From Styela clava (lineage: Eukaryota > Chordata > Ascidiacea > Stolidobranchia > Styelidae), in NCBI RefSeq assembly GCF_964204865.1, contig NC_135261.1, positions 15,438,001 through 15,502,000 on the forward strand: a stretch of 64,000 nucleotides of DNA. The letters are read 5' to 3'. The translations under genes and the position numbers were made by a program. Shown here piece after piece: positions 21,750 through 33,640 of the stretch (position 1 is the first letter of the stretch; every line of letters begins with the position of its first letter). The notes under the pieces were generated by a model. That model was not told where the DNA came from. It was given only the letters and a program-made list of their open reading frames with translations, and searched no databases.

Positions 21750-22764
21750 GTTTTACCAAATTTCTCATATATATAAATATTATTTCTGTACTTTAACCAA
21801 CTGTGTAATGAATGAGAAAGTTATATCTGTATATATATAAATACTAATATATACAGTATTTCTACATTTTATAAGCCGATAATAAAGGACGTAACCATTC
21901 AACGGTAGGTGCATCGTGTGTACTCACTTTTCTCACACCTTTCTCTTCAAACTAGTCGTTTACTTCTTCCGATAACACTCACATATTTTGCTATCTCATA
22001 TCCGGGCCTACGTTGCCAAAGCTACAAGTTTGTTTAGCGTATTTTAAGTATGATGAAGAAATAATGAACTACTGGGCAGTTCACCGCATTGACGTAAATT
22101 ACTTAAAATGTAGGTATCAATTACAAATGAATTAAAGGTCAGTCATTCGTGGTAAATGCCTAAAATTGTAGCTTTCAACAGAAATGACAATTCATATTCA
22201 AACAATGTTTACTCATTCTAATATTGAGATTCTCAAAGGATAGGCTTATATAATTTTCGTTACAAATTTAAATGACAATTTCTGCCATATCTTTCCGGTT
22301 TCGGCATTAATGGATAACTATACCATACTCCAAGTTTGAAGCAAAATCGATAGCAAACCTGAGGGAAAACAGGTGCGACAACCAAACTAATTGCGACTTC
22401 CTGGCATACTGCTTTTAGGAAGCAATGTTTTTGAAAACATGTGCGGAGGCACTTTCTCAGTTATGAAGAGTTTCGAATCTTACACTAAATGTAGGTATAG
22501 AGAAAGACTTTGGCACGTTTTAGTGATTTTGTTTTTTGTGATTTTCGCATGTTTTAGCTTGATAAATGAGTCAAATGACAAATATTGATCAATGTGTTTG
22601 CACACTATAAGTGTTTGTTCTGTATTGCGCTGTTTATCTATTCTTGGCACTATTGTGGTCCCCGAAGAATGCAAAAATAATTTTGTGGCCCCGGAAGCGG
22701 ACAACTTTGGACCACCCTGCTCTAGAAAATCTAATTAAAAGCTTGCTTCTAATTAATTACCGAC

Positions 22765-22915
22765 CCTGCTTTATTGCTGCCCTGAACGTCTTCATAACGT
22801 TATAACGCAAGAATGTCCTCCTAACAAGTGCGTTCCAATTTCTGTTGATACTTTAGTGCGTGTGCTGTTTTTCTCAAAGATCATTCCAAGTGATTTTCCT
22901 TCCAGCTTGCGGAAT
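22765..22915 (-). pseudogene. Decayed extra copy of OTC-like exon 3 (block 2)
   Basis: The minus strand matches OTC-like exon 3 ([19 protein letters not shown]), with the acceptor AATAG retained, but a TGA follows SCVITL. It lies about 1.0 kb upstream of paralogue B. It is the counterpart of 15084-15233, yet the two carry different stop mutations. Confidence 0.85.
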
Positions 22916-23363
22916 CTATTCGAATGCAGTAGAATAAAACTAACAATTGATCATTTAAAAATCTACACATAAGAAAAAATATAATAACGGTCTTTCTAGC
23001 AGCGTTGCAATAATTTAGTACAAAAAACCTTGGTGAAGACATAAAACATAAATTTTGCAATAAAAGGCAGACATTTATCACGCTTCAGTGATATATATAT
23101 ATATATATACCATAAAAGTAGTGAGAGACGTAATTCACAGCGGACACTATGCCTTCAGAGAACCGCGACGTATTATGCACATGTTTCACGCACTGACCAG
23201 TTCGTCATTTTAAGAGCTGGAAATATCTTGTGATAATATACTTATCGTGGCGTAGGCTACTTTGTGTGCTTTTGGAGGATTTCATTCAGGTGGGCAACTG
23301 GTTAACTATTGACCAGACTTCACAAATATATATAATTCACAAATATAATTGATGACGCCCTGT

Positions 23364-26087
23364 TATGTAGTATATATATATATACATCTATTTGCTGCAT
23401 TTCGGTCACATGTTATTTTTTGCTGCAGTTGGGCTACTTGTTTTCTGTGGCATATGGTGAGCCACTCACAGCGTTATTTTTAGCGGTTTTCAATAAAAAA
23501 TGGTATGACAAAATTTCACGCAAGTAATACAGTTCGTTTTAAATATAGTGGAGTTGGTGCCCAATCGTCGTCGCCCAATTCCGAGGGACTACGTTATTTA
23601 GCCTATTTGCGGGAATGAGGAACATCATTGGATATGGTCGACACCGCGAGCTGGCTATTTAATCATAGTCCATCATTAAAAACGTTCACGCTTCCCCTAA
23701 ATGCTTTGCTTGTAGGTACTGCCCACCTGTTGAATATATTTGTAAAATATATATATACTTTCGTATCAAGTTTCGTCGTGCGTAACGACATCTGACTCCG
23801 ACTGCGCTTTCGAACTGAAGTGCTCTCGGTTGCCTAATCACAAAAGAGTTTCTCGTGTATCAGACGATATTAGACCATGCACATGAAAATATGAGACTAC
23901 TCATTTAAGTATTTTTATACTCGTAATAGATGACACACATGGAAAAATAATAAATTGACAGTATACATACTGAAAAGTATTGTTCAGGAATTGTTCAGAA
24001 CTAAAATCTCATCGTCTACAAAATTATATTTTGCGAAGTAATTGCAATTTCAAAAATAGAATAGACTATTTTATTGAGGTCAAAGTTTAACCTGAAAAGA
24101 GATCTAATAGCAATATTTTGAAAGTTGTTCATAGTGGAGTTTTGAATACCACATGACAAAATTTCCATAATTTCATAAATTGGATTATCTGTTAAATGAC
24201 TTATTGCTGAAAGTTACGAAGTCGTGAGTTAAACTTCAAACACATATAAATGAGCGAATTTTCAGTCAAACTCAATTTTTTTTTGCATTAGTCGATGTGA
24301 GAATTTTATAATTATATCTTAAGGGAGTGGTTTCAATTACCTATATGACCTCGGACCCCAAAATAGAAAATTTGTTCTAGTGCATTTGGATTAAAATTTT
24401 TAGTATATTCGGATATATTTCAACATAAGAAAGCTAAAAATGTTATCATCAATAAAATTCGAAAAAATTGGATTTTAAATTTATTTTTTTATCTTTTTTT
24501 TCGGCCATCACTTTTGATATATTTGATGAAAACCAAGGATGTCAATACCAATCACTTGGTATTTCAGAGACGCATTAAATTCGCAAATAAATGGGGTTAG
24601 AAAACTAATTATCGCATATCGAAGTTACTATAGGGTTTCATCGATTATCTCAATTTTGTGCGTTCGATGTCGTTTTTTGTTGTATTCAAATGTATTTGTC
24701 TATAATAAGTGCATTACACGTGCTTTACATCACTTTTAGGCAAAAGAACTAGTAAATATCGATTCATGATGTTGAGGGTCTTGAAATCGCCATAATTATT
24801 AAGTTGTTTTGCGATAATTTATTGTATTAACAATTGAAAGTATTTATATGAGCAAGTTAAAACTACACGTTGTATTTTGGTACCTCCCACCATTAAATCG
24901 AACCATCACCTGAATAAATATTCTTTCAAATATAGTTACCATTTCCAGAAAACTTTTACCATTACCAGAAACTTTTCCTAATAAATGCAATATTTCGTGT
25001 TCTGATGACCGTAAGTTGCATAATTATATATTTAAAACGGGAGAACAGAGGGAATGGGGGTGGAAAACGAAATAACTCGGCATCGTCAGGAGCAATTCAG
25101 ACTTTCCGTACATAGACGTGTCCTAATTCCTGCGTTGCCACAAGTCTCAGCAACAAATTGTACCCCATTTGTTTAATTAGGAATGCTGTCGCTAAAAGAA
25201 TAACATGAGCTTTTAAATATGCCAGAGTTCCAGTTCGGTAGAAAAATTTCAAGAGCTAAGTAGATCTTTTTAATCTGAATTTCTATTTCAGGCAATATAT
25301 ATATCTGAGTGGGATGCGTCCAAATTAGTCCACAGTGTATAGGCCATTAACTGATTTGCTTATTTAATAGTCGGAAAATAGTTACGCCAGTTAATGTAAT
25401 TAATATTATGAGTTTACAACAATGCGGAAAAATCCTAGTAAAAGTACACAGTAATCAAGAATAAATATCACAATGACCGCTATATATCACGCACCACACT
25501 TTTTCTAGTATTTCGTTGTCAGCGATTCAAAGTCCAGAAACGTTATGAAGGTATTTTAAACAATTTTTACAAAATGAATAAAAATAACCTACGGTATATT
25601 CATTTGCCAAAATGGGCATGGTTTCAGAATCCAGTTTCATTTTTAAGATAAGGGAAAATCAATATGTAGATCAAAAATTGGTGCGCGTGTTTCGTGCCGA
25701 AATTTTAAAGAATTTAAAAACCAATTGAAAGATGCATTATCAAAAACTTAGAAAAGAGGGGCGATATTACATATTAGAAAATAACCTAAGTATCTTTAAG
25801 AGAGAATGTAAGAGTAAATTTATTTCTCATTTACTTTTAGTTTCACACCAATCGCTTATTCACTTCCTCATAAAGCATAAGGTACATGTATAGGTACATA
25901 AATTTTGAGTTTGAGAATTAGATACAGATGTTAAAAAAAGACATTCCTTGTCGATCACCAACATATTTTACCAGGCTCGTACCGATTTCGATTGTAGTTT
26001 TGTTGGCATACTCAGAATCAACACTCACTTAGAGGCCAGCTTACAATGCTATATCACTTATATTCATGAATGGTAATAGATAAACTT
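23364..26087. other. AT-rich intergenic region, nothing recognised
   Basis: There are short TA microsatellites near 23372-23386 and 23748-23758 and no open frame that looks like protein. No transposon ends or RNA genes were seen. Confidence 0.6.
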
Positions 26088-26300
26088 TTATAGTGCACAA
26101 GAGGGGTTTGGCTGATAAATAACTTTCCAATCATACCAACGGTTTGTGGATATTCGGCCAATATGTCTTTTTTCCGATATTTGCTGAACAACTTCTTTTT
26201 TCAGATCAACCATATGATTTTTCTTGCGATATTTACTAGTTTTATCCTCACCGAATTCTTCATTCTCCAAATACCATCTTTCCTTCCACATGTTTTTGAA
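26088..26300 (-). CDS. Coding-like fragment, unrecognised (about 70 aa)
   Basis: The minus-strand frame ending TAA at 26088 reads as a charged, tryptophan-containing protein (KERWYLENEEFGED, then KKEVVQQISEKRHIGRIS, then NRWYDWKVIYQ). Composition is protein-like rather than random AT-rich translation. Upstream the frame meets TAA about 20 bases before the first ATG, with a weak AG (TATATAAG) between, so it could be a last exon. No partner exon or family was recognised. Confidence 0.35.
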   Translation of the reverse strand, partial: FKNMWKERWYLENEEFGEDKTSKYRKKNHMVDLKKEVVQQISEKRHIGRISTNRWYDWKVIYQPNPSCAL

Positions 26301-26575
26301 TGACTCCGAATTATCTTATATACTGTACAATGAAGCACATATTTCTTCAATCATTTATTGAACCGCTTTAACGTCTTTCATTTATTAAACCCTCAAAATG
26401 GAAGCAAAGCGCTTTGTTTTTTGTCTGTTTTCTTGTTAGCATCGTAATTCACCACATCTGCGATTAGGAAAACCACGCTAACGTTATTTGATCTAAAATG
26501 CATCTTCAGCAAAAAAATGATTTTGTCGATTTGGTTTGGGAAAATATAATAATGTACCGGTATGAATGTTTGGCG

Positions 26576-26798
26576 CTCCAGAAATATGTGAACCAAGATG
26601 GCGGACACCGGTACGTAGTATGTGTACCAGGTTAGGATTAGGCCATAATTGTATTCTAATTTTCCTTAGTTCTATTACAAGGTCGGGGAATACCCAAGTG
26701 AGTCCCGTAGTGTTTGTTCCTGAAATTATGGCCTAACCCTAACGTTGTACACATACAATGTTCCGGTGTCCGCCATCTTGGTTTACATACTTCTGGAG
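26576..26798. mobile_element. Long-armed palindromic MITE
   Basis: Arms of about 70 bp face each other. The left arm starts CTCCAGAAATATGTGAACC and runs through AAGATGGCGGACACCGG and GTTAGGATTAGGCCATAAT. The right arm is its near-perfect reverse. The middle has GGGGAATACCCAAGTGAGTC. A partial relative lies at about 14503-14669. No target duplication was resolved. Confidence 0.8.
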
Positions 26799-27238
26799 TA
26801 CTGAATGTTTCATATTCATTTATCGATATAGATAGGTACCAGTTTATGGGACGACGTCGCCGCTTTTTTGTTAGCTTTCAAGCAAAATATAAATAAAGTC
26901 GGCAATAGTCAAGCATGTTGTTAAGAATATGGAATATGTTGCCAAATCAAAAATTGTTATCATATGTAATATGTATTATTAGTTAATTTTCTGATTGAGC
27001 AATGCTAGAATGTACAGAATTGATTGGTTTGAAAAACTTAATCTTTAATGCTCAAAACAAAAACTAATCGGGTGTCTATGAAACTAATGAATATTTGACA
27101 TTATGATAGTTGTCCAATAAATTATATTCACCTTCAAGTAACGAATTGAACTTTGGCAACTTCATTCACAAGTTGTGGCAAACAGTGATTCATATCCAGG
27201 AGTTCAAATAAAACTATTAATATGCAACTTACTAAATA

Positions 27239-27478
27239 TTAGCTGGCAGAACAAAACAACATAATAAAGTTTTTATATATGGTCCATTGAATTGATATAT
27301 CAGCAAAACCCTTAAAAGAAACTCTATAAACACTCCTAATAATATCACGAAAAGACTCTATTCTGTCACTCTGGAGAGGATTATTATGTTTGCTCCATAT
27401 ATTTTCATGACTGCCATAATTAGATAGTGAGATACTTTGCACACTTGAAGTGATATCCCCACCAATTCGATTAATTAT
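27239..27478 (-). other. Open minus-strand frame, possibly exonic
   Basis: A frame of about 80 codons ends TAA at 27239. It reads with SISLSNYGSHENIW, then SDRIESFRDIIRSVYRV. A TAA lies just upstream of RFPII and a possible acceptor overlaps it. Two further minus-strand open stretches (27526-27780 and 27843-28082) lie upstream. I could not join them into a gene with sound splice sites. Decayed exons or chance are both possible. Confidence 0.2.
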
Positions 27479-28082
27479 GGGAAATCTTTACCAAGTACGG
27501 TAAGGCGAGCAAGATCCGACTGAATTTATCCTTTATTTGAATCGATAACTAAAACCGACTTCTCATCGCTCCTGACTAAGCAGATACATACTATATATAA
27601 CGTAATAGGTCCAGTCTGCAAGTTTGCACATTTAGGGTGAAATTTACCATAACAGTACTCCAAGTTCCAGATATGTTTCCAGCGAATTATTGGAATACAA
27701 TACGATAGCAAAAAATATTTCCTGTTAATCCTCAAAATCTTGTCAAAAGATAACCGGGTCTAAAAAGAGAAATCATGATTTTTTTTTGTAGCCCCAACTT
27801 AGCAAAAACAACTACAAGATAGATAGCTGGGCCTAGAAACTGTCAACAAGAACCAGAATCACAAAAAGTTTCACACTTTTTGCTCCTAAAGAAAATAAAG
27901 TCCAAACTATTTGTGCGACAGCAAAATGTGGCCCAAATATTACCGTCGCCCAAGTACAGCGAAAATAACCCCGTGTTGTCGATCAAATCGATAAAATAGG
28001 AATACATATATATAAATTGCATATTTGCTATTTTACAACCGACCGTTATGAATATTTTCGATGGGTGCATTGGTTTCAACAT

Positions 28083-30480
28083 AATTTTGGTAATTTAGAA
28101 TACTGGGTCACCACGTGCTATTTTAGTCAGGTTTTGGCGTGCTCGTTTCAAACTAATTCCATAAGAGGAGAAGGCTGAAGTATTAATCGCAGTGCATGTT
28201 ATGGATTTTCCTCAAAATCGCAATAATATATGTAAAGTTCGACTGGTTTCTATTATAGTAGCACAAGATACTATTTACCTCTGGAAATAGGAAATCTGAT
28301 AACAATGATTAGCGTATTGCAAACCATGTCGAGTCAATCAGTACATTTGTGATCACGACCATTCCAATAAATTGTATTTGAAATTCAAGTAATGTGAAAA
28401 TTGTGGTAAAGTGTACGAATTATATCAAAAAAGGCTAAAACATCATCAATTTACAACTTTACTCGAAGAATATAAATCAGTACATAGCCATATTTTTATT
28501 TATTCAGTTGTTAATCTTGGGGATAATACAGGGCTTGGCATTCAGTTCCCGAGATAAATATAGCGAAGAGTTAATTTACGTCTGCTACTCGTGTATGATG
28601 ATTAGGGTGCTCGCCGCACATGAAGTTTGTGCATTCCTTCTATATGCAATCAGACCAAAGTGTGTGTGTTTGTATAAGCAAATTTACTGAAAGCAAAGTT
28701 ACGCGCATCACTCAAAAATATAGAACAATGATCTCTGAGCAAAGTTACAAGAGACAAATGAAGTTGAGCGAACTTCTGATACATTTTTGCACTTTTTAGC
28801 AAGGTTTCTAGTGCTTTTTGACGGTTTTTTATTGTTTTTACACGTTTTAACAAGATAATCACGGCGTAGAAATAAGAATTGTAATTGGTTAGGACTGCAA
28901 CACAAAATAAAAACTTCATCACAAAACTTAGATTTTGAAATGTTTGTTTGTCGAATTCAAAATTTACCGCAATTGTAAAATTTGAATTATTCGTTTGCTG
29001 AATATGAAAATCTTATAAAACTTCGAATTCTAAACCTTTGTTTACCGAATATGAGGTATAATCTTCACAGCTGTTTGCAAGTTCACTAAATGTTTCGTTT
29101 CTGCACTTGTTTCAGTCCTATACATCATTCAAAAGAATATGAGACAAAATAAGCATATGGTTTGCCTTGAAGTGGTGGGAGTGACGGTGTCGTAGCAATT
29201 GTGTTCATTAGACAGTGGGTAAAAATTTATAATTGAGTACGCTGTGAACAATCAAATGGCGATAAACAAGAGAGTTATGCTCAAATTTATGAGCACATAG
29301 CGCAACATAGTGGCAAAATTGTGATGACGTCATATCACACGAAGAAACGAATCCCATACAGCACACCGGGATACTTGAAATAAATAAAAGTAATAGCGTT
29401 CTAGCGAAAAGTTTAGTTTCAAATTGATTAGTCCAGTAATCAAAGAGTTTTTTTCTGCTACAAAGAACAAGTACAACAACAACATAATAACAAAACGATC
29501 GTTATGTCCACTAACGTGTCCAATAACGCAGAATGCAGTCAGCCTTGCACAACGGATATGACGGCAAAATAAATGACATGAAAGAGGAAACACTTAAAAG
29601 TTAGATATCAACCCTAGCGGTCTAGATTCACGTTGGATGGATCGTTTACAACGTAACGATTTGTATATGTGACGAATGAGAATGTAGTTATGATAAGTCT
29701 CCGCGGTCATTTTCTCACGGTGTTTCGTATTTCCACTCAGAACGAGGCTTCACGGAAACTGTAACTCTTACGTAAAAATCTGAAACTTGCGGCTTGGTAG
29801 GAATATACTGCTAGACCAAGCAGGTTTCGAACCTAAAATACTTAATTCACAACCGCCGTGTATAGAGGCAGGGTGTGTGGTAACTACATATGCGTGTTAT
29901 TTGGGTTTTTAAAAAACTTCGAAGTCTTCTCAAGATCCACTGCATATTTTAATCCGTCTCCTGTTCATTTTAATCGGTTCATATATTACTCGATTCCACA
30001 CTTTTACGCTTTAAATTGAGCAACTTGACATTTGAAATGTCTATATTCATTATCTCCACGTTTTAGCAACGGATAAAATTACTTATCTAGATTTTAAAAA
30101 AAAGTCGGTGATTTGACAACTATTTTCATTTATAAGTTTACCGCAATACTTCCCATTGAAGTTAAATTTTAATTACTTATTGTATTTGAGATGTTTTTAA
30201 CAACTGATTCATTTCAGCATTTCAACCCATTTTTCTTAAATGTGTGATAATTATGATAAAAATACATTTGGTTATTATCGATTGTTCGAGCAAATATTCA
30301 TTTCATCTTAAAAGTAATTCGAGATATTAGGAGGAAGTAAAAATCTACCACGAAGGGATAATTTATACTTTAAAAAGGATACCTAAGTTCATAATATGCA
30401 CCATTTCTTATGGCGATGAACGAGATCCGTCAAAGATTTTAGGCTAGAGCAAAATGTTAACAGGAAAACATGTTTCTCAC
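28083..30480. other. Intergenic region with a low-copy repeat
   Basis: No gene was recognised. The segment at about 28690-28745 (AAGTTACGCGCATCACTC, then GATCTCTGAGCAAAGTTAC) resembles, in reverse orientation, about 32296-32355 (TGTAACTTTGCTCAGATATC, then GAGTGAGTGCGCGTGATG). This marks a dispersed repeat family of unknown type. Confidence 0.5.
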
Positions 30481-30487
30481 TTTGGAA

Positions 30488-30526
30488 GGACCGTTTGCAA
30501 ACGCGATGACCACTACACTACGGAAA
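30488..30526 (-). repeat. tRNA-Val-like half sequence (minus)
   Basis: Reversed, the stretch reads TTTCCGTAGTGTAGTGGTCA then TCGCGTTTGCAAACGGTCC. This is the 5' half of a tRNA-Val with the anticodon loop missing. It faces a better match at 30638-30688. It is not a functional tRNA. Confidence 0.5.
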
Positions 30527-30637
30527 GACATCAGGGTCGGTTTCAAGCCGATTTCACGAACCACGGGTGTATATGTTTCCCTATATAGAAGTCTCCCAAG
30601 AGTATTGTTCATTTTAATATGACCCACCGGCGTATGC

Positions 30638-30688
30638 GTTTCTGTAGTGTAGTGGTCATCACGTTCGCTTTACACGCAAACGGTCCGC
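30638..30688 (+). repeat. Truncated tRNA-Val(UAC)-like sequence
   Basis: It begins GTTTCTGTAGTGTAGTGGTC (acceptor 5' strand, D arm and pol III A box). It continues with an anticodon stem-loop containing TTTACAC, anticodon UAC, and then AAACGGTCC. The T arm and 3' acceptor strand are absent. A tRNA pseudogene or SINE head is the likely identity. Confidence 0.6.
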
Positions 30689-31164
30689 ATCGTTTAAAAA
30701 TTGGTATTTATCTAGTTAGTGTTAGGAATGATTTGAAAATTGGAATTTCTTGCGCAATCTTTTTTTTTTTTTTTAATTTTGAGTGGTAGCGAGTGTGTTT
30801 ATTTTTTGCCCTAAGATCCGAAATTTTGAAACAAACGATTTCATGGCATTTAAAGTTAGACACAAAGTGGTAAGAACGTCTTTTTCACTACTGTTTTGCT
30901 CTATTCTAGAGCTATTCACTGATATTTGGCCGTTTTGGGGCTTACTATCAGTTCATCCTCCAAAGACTTACGCTCAGCGGCACCTAGTCGCTACCCCTGC
31001 GCTACGGTGACTGACGAGGACACCGCCGTCAAAATATTACTTATAGGCAGATTTTCCTCGAGGCAAATTCGGTAATTAACATGCTGCGTTTGTTCGTGCG
31101 GTAGTATATGTTTATTGTATATTATTACTAAAAGTTTGTAAGAAAGGGATAGGATTTACATATT

Positions 31165-31640
31165 GGTCCAGTGTATGTATGTATGTTTATTCGTCTCGTA
31201 AAAGCAATATAAAAGAATTAGTAATTATAAATACTGAATACGGTATGTATGCACAAGATCATACTGGCCTAAAACACGAATATGCGTCATACATCCCTTT
31301 TGATATTTATAAATTATATTACGGTACATCAAATACGTATAATATGGTCCTTTATACAGACAGTTGTGCAAAGAGGGTGGGTGGGTTTGGTAACAGAGGT
31401 AAGAGTGGAGTATCCAAAACTGTGTGTACAAAGGAGTTTGTATAACAAAACAACATCTATATATATAAATACAGACACAACACAACATGAAACACACTGC
31501 ATGTAAATATAGTAATAAGATTAAGAATTTGGATGTAAGTACAATACCATTGAGTGATGATACCACATATATACTATAAAACGGGGAAATGGTCAAGTTT
31601 AAAGAGTGTGTACATATATGGTATGCACCACACAAGGGTG
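31165..31640 (-). mobile_element. Possible non-LTR retrotransposon 3' end
   Basis: Read on the minus strand, the segment ends in TTTTACGAGACGAATAAAC followed by a (CATA)n tail (about 31170-31186). That is a poly(A) signal plus a short tandem tail, as many LINEs have. An 88-codon plus-strand frame inside is not convincing. There is no reverse transcriptase sequence here, so only a 3' UTR fragment could be present. Confidence 0.3.
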
Positions 31641-33479
31641 ATAGTGTTGTGAGTGGTCTATGGCTGTTCTGGCAAAAATGTGACCCTACAAGTTTTGGTG
31701 CAATGTGATAATGTTATGTATCAAATTACTCACTCTTCTAAGGTATTTTCGATTTTTGGATTCTGCCAAAAGCGATGAGGTTTCAAAAAAAAAAATATGA
31801 AATTTAATAAGAAGCATTTCCACACACAATCCGGTGGGGGTGATGAAAGCCGAAATGACTGCGTAATCAAACCTGAGTACCACGCCCTTTTGCCAGGTTA
31901 CCAGTCCGTGTGGGTTATGCGATTAAAAATCGGTTATGCTGTCCAGTTAGTCAAGTTATCAAACATGGAATCATTTATTGATGCAACCCAGTGGTTTTGA
32001 ATTTTTTTTTTTTTTTTGGTGAAGCATAATTCCAGTGGAACATTTAAGGGGCCCGAGGAATCCAATAGTGCGATAGTTCAGTTGTTTGAATAGTAGGCTA
32101 CATATAGAAAATCTAATACTGGAGACACAAAATTATATTTATGCAAGTGTCGTAAGTTTTATAATATTGGCGAATCTAAATGGATTACGAGTTGGATTGC
32201 GCGAGACCAACTTACTGTACTTCCAACATGTGGTCGACTATGTCGAGTATATCATGTATTTTTATAGTCTTTCTTGGCAGTTTAGTGTGTTGGCCTGTAA
32301 CTTTGCTCAGATATCGGTCTCCTGTATTTCTGAGTGAGTGCGCGTGATGTTACCAAGTTAGGCTTTTTCAGCTCATCATCTCATTGGACACTGAGTGTAC
32401 AAATGGATCTTTACAAGTCAGTGTATTAAATATACATTATCCAACTGGAGATCCAGAGTTCAGACCTCAGTCCAGTCGCGCTTATATGAAGATCCTACCC
32501 AAAGCGAAACCCATAAAGGCACAAGTAAGCTTTCCTCACTGCTTCAACTTGTAATGGGCCGGAATCGATTCTCTTGCGTTCTTCCTTAGCTTGGAAAGTT
32601 AGGAGAGAGCCTTCAAATGATCAATGAAATTGTGCAAGATGATTAATGAAATCCATCAGTCGATGTTATGGTTGACACGAATCATCCAACTGAGCGAAGT
32701 CGGGCCAATTTTGCCAACCAGTAAAATTTAGGCTAGCCCTACTCGCGGCCAAAGTTAAGAAGTTGAGCCCTAGTTTCGTGCAGCTGATGACTTTATGTAA
32801 ATGTTTAATCTATGGCTGCAAAAATTATACATAATGAGATTTTTTCCTCCGGTAGTGGGAAAGCCTACAAAAAAACATCTTTTCTATATGGCGTTCGCTT
32901 AGGGCTAAATTGGTCACCATGTCAATCACGTCATCGTAAAGTTGTCGCCCAACTAACGACTGTTGAATATCGCGTCACCGTCGGCCTAAAGCTGACAAAC
33001 TTTTTGCGGGTGGTGGCATTTTCGTTAACCGTCGGCCTAGCTTTTTGATTGTCAAGTTCAATATCAAGTTTACAGCTTTTGGTTTTGCTGTAGGTAAACA
33101 AGTATGCCTGAAGGATAATGGCAAAAGATCAACTTTTCTTCCTCCACCTCTGCCTGGTTACACTTTAAAATGCGGAAAAAATTACTTATGTTTGCTAAAC
33201 TCGATTCAGTGGATAAATAATAATAGATTGAGCAGATAAATAAAAGTACTTCATTGTTACGTAACATTAAAGGCACACATTACGTAATTAAAGTAATCGA
33301 CATAGAAAGGTGAAAATAATTTATTAATCCATATACCCAGCATTTAAATTAAAAAACAAAACAAAAATATCCAATCATATTTTAGGTATTCGCGGCGCAT
33401 TTAGTAACTCGCTGCATTGCATCATTTTTCTTTATCAATTTCATTTTTGGTGTTCCGCGAAGCGACCTAAAAAGTGCAA
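31641..33479. other. Intergenic region, no gene recognised
   Basis: It holds homopolymer runs (A-rich near 31786, T-rich near 31998) and a stretch near 33440-33490 (CCGCGAAGCGACCTAAAAAG) that resembles a hAT-like sequence near 62570. Short open frames here look random. Confidence 0.5.
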
Positions 33480-33640
33480 GTGTTCTATGGCTTGGGGTAG
33501 GGGTGGCGGGAGGAAGCCGCCAGCAATCCTCTGGTACTAAATTATCCCCTACGGGATTTGAACCTGCGAATCTAAGCGGGGTAGTCTTAGGTTAGAAATC
33601 AAGCGCATTCCTAGGGCTTAGCACGATGCGCCACTCAACG
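33480..33640 (-). repeat. tRNA-derived SINE-like element
   Basis: On the minus strand the sequence has a pol III A-box-like GTGGCGCATCGTGCTAAG, then a B-box-like GGTTCAAATCCCGTAGGGG, about 65 bp apart. It is followed by a non-tRNA tail (ACCAGAGGATTGCTGGCGGC). This is the layout of a SINE head. It does not fold as an obviously functional tRNA. Confidence 0.55.

Larger units (their letters stand above)
17547..23363. repeat. Segmental duplication, copy 2 (OTC-like paralogue block)
   Basis: This is the direct repeat of 8947-15671, separated from it by 1.9 kb. It carries paralogue B, the same two MITEs and the same pseudo-exon, but lacks the 897-bp segment. A 16-bp tandem duplication of ATATAATTCACAAATA type is visible near its right end. 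Confidence 0.93.
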
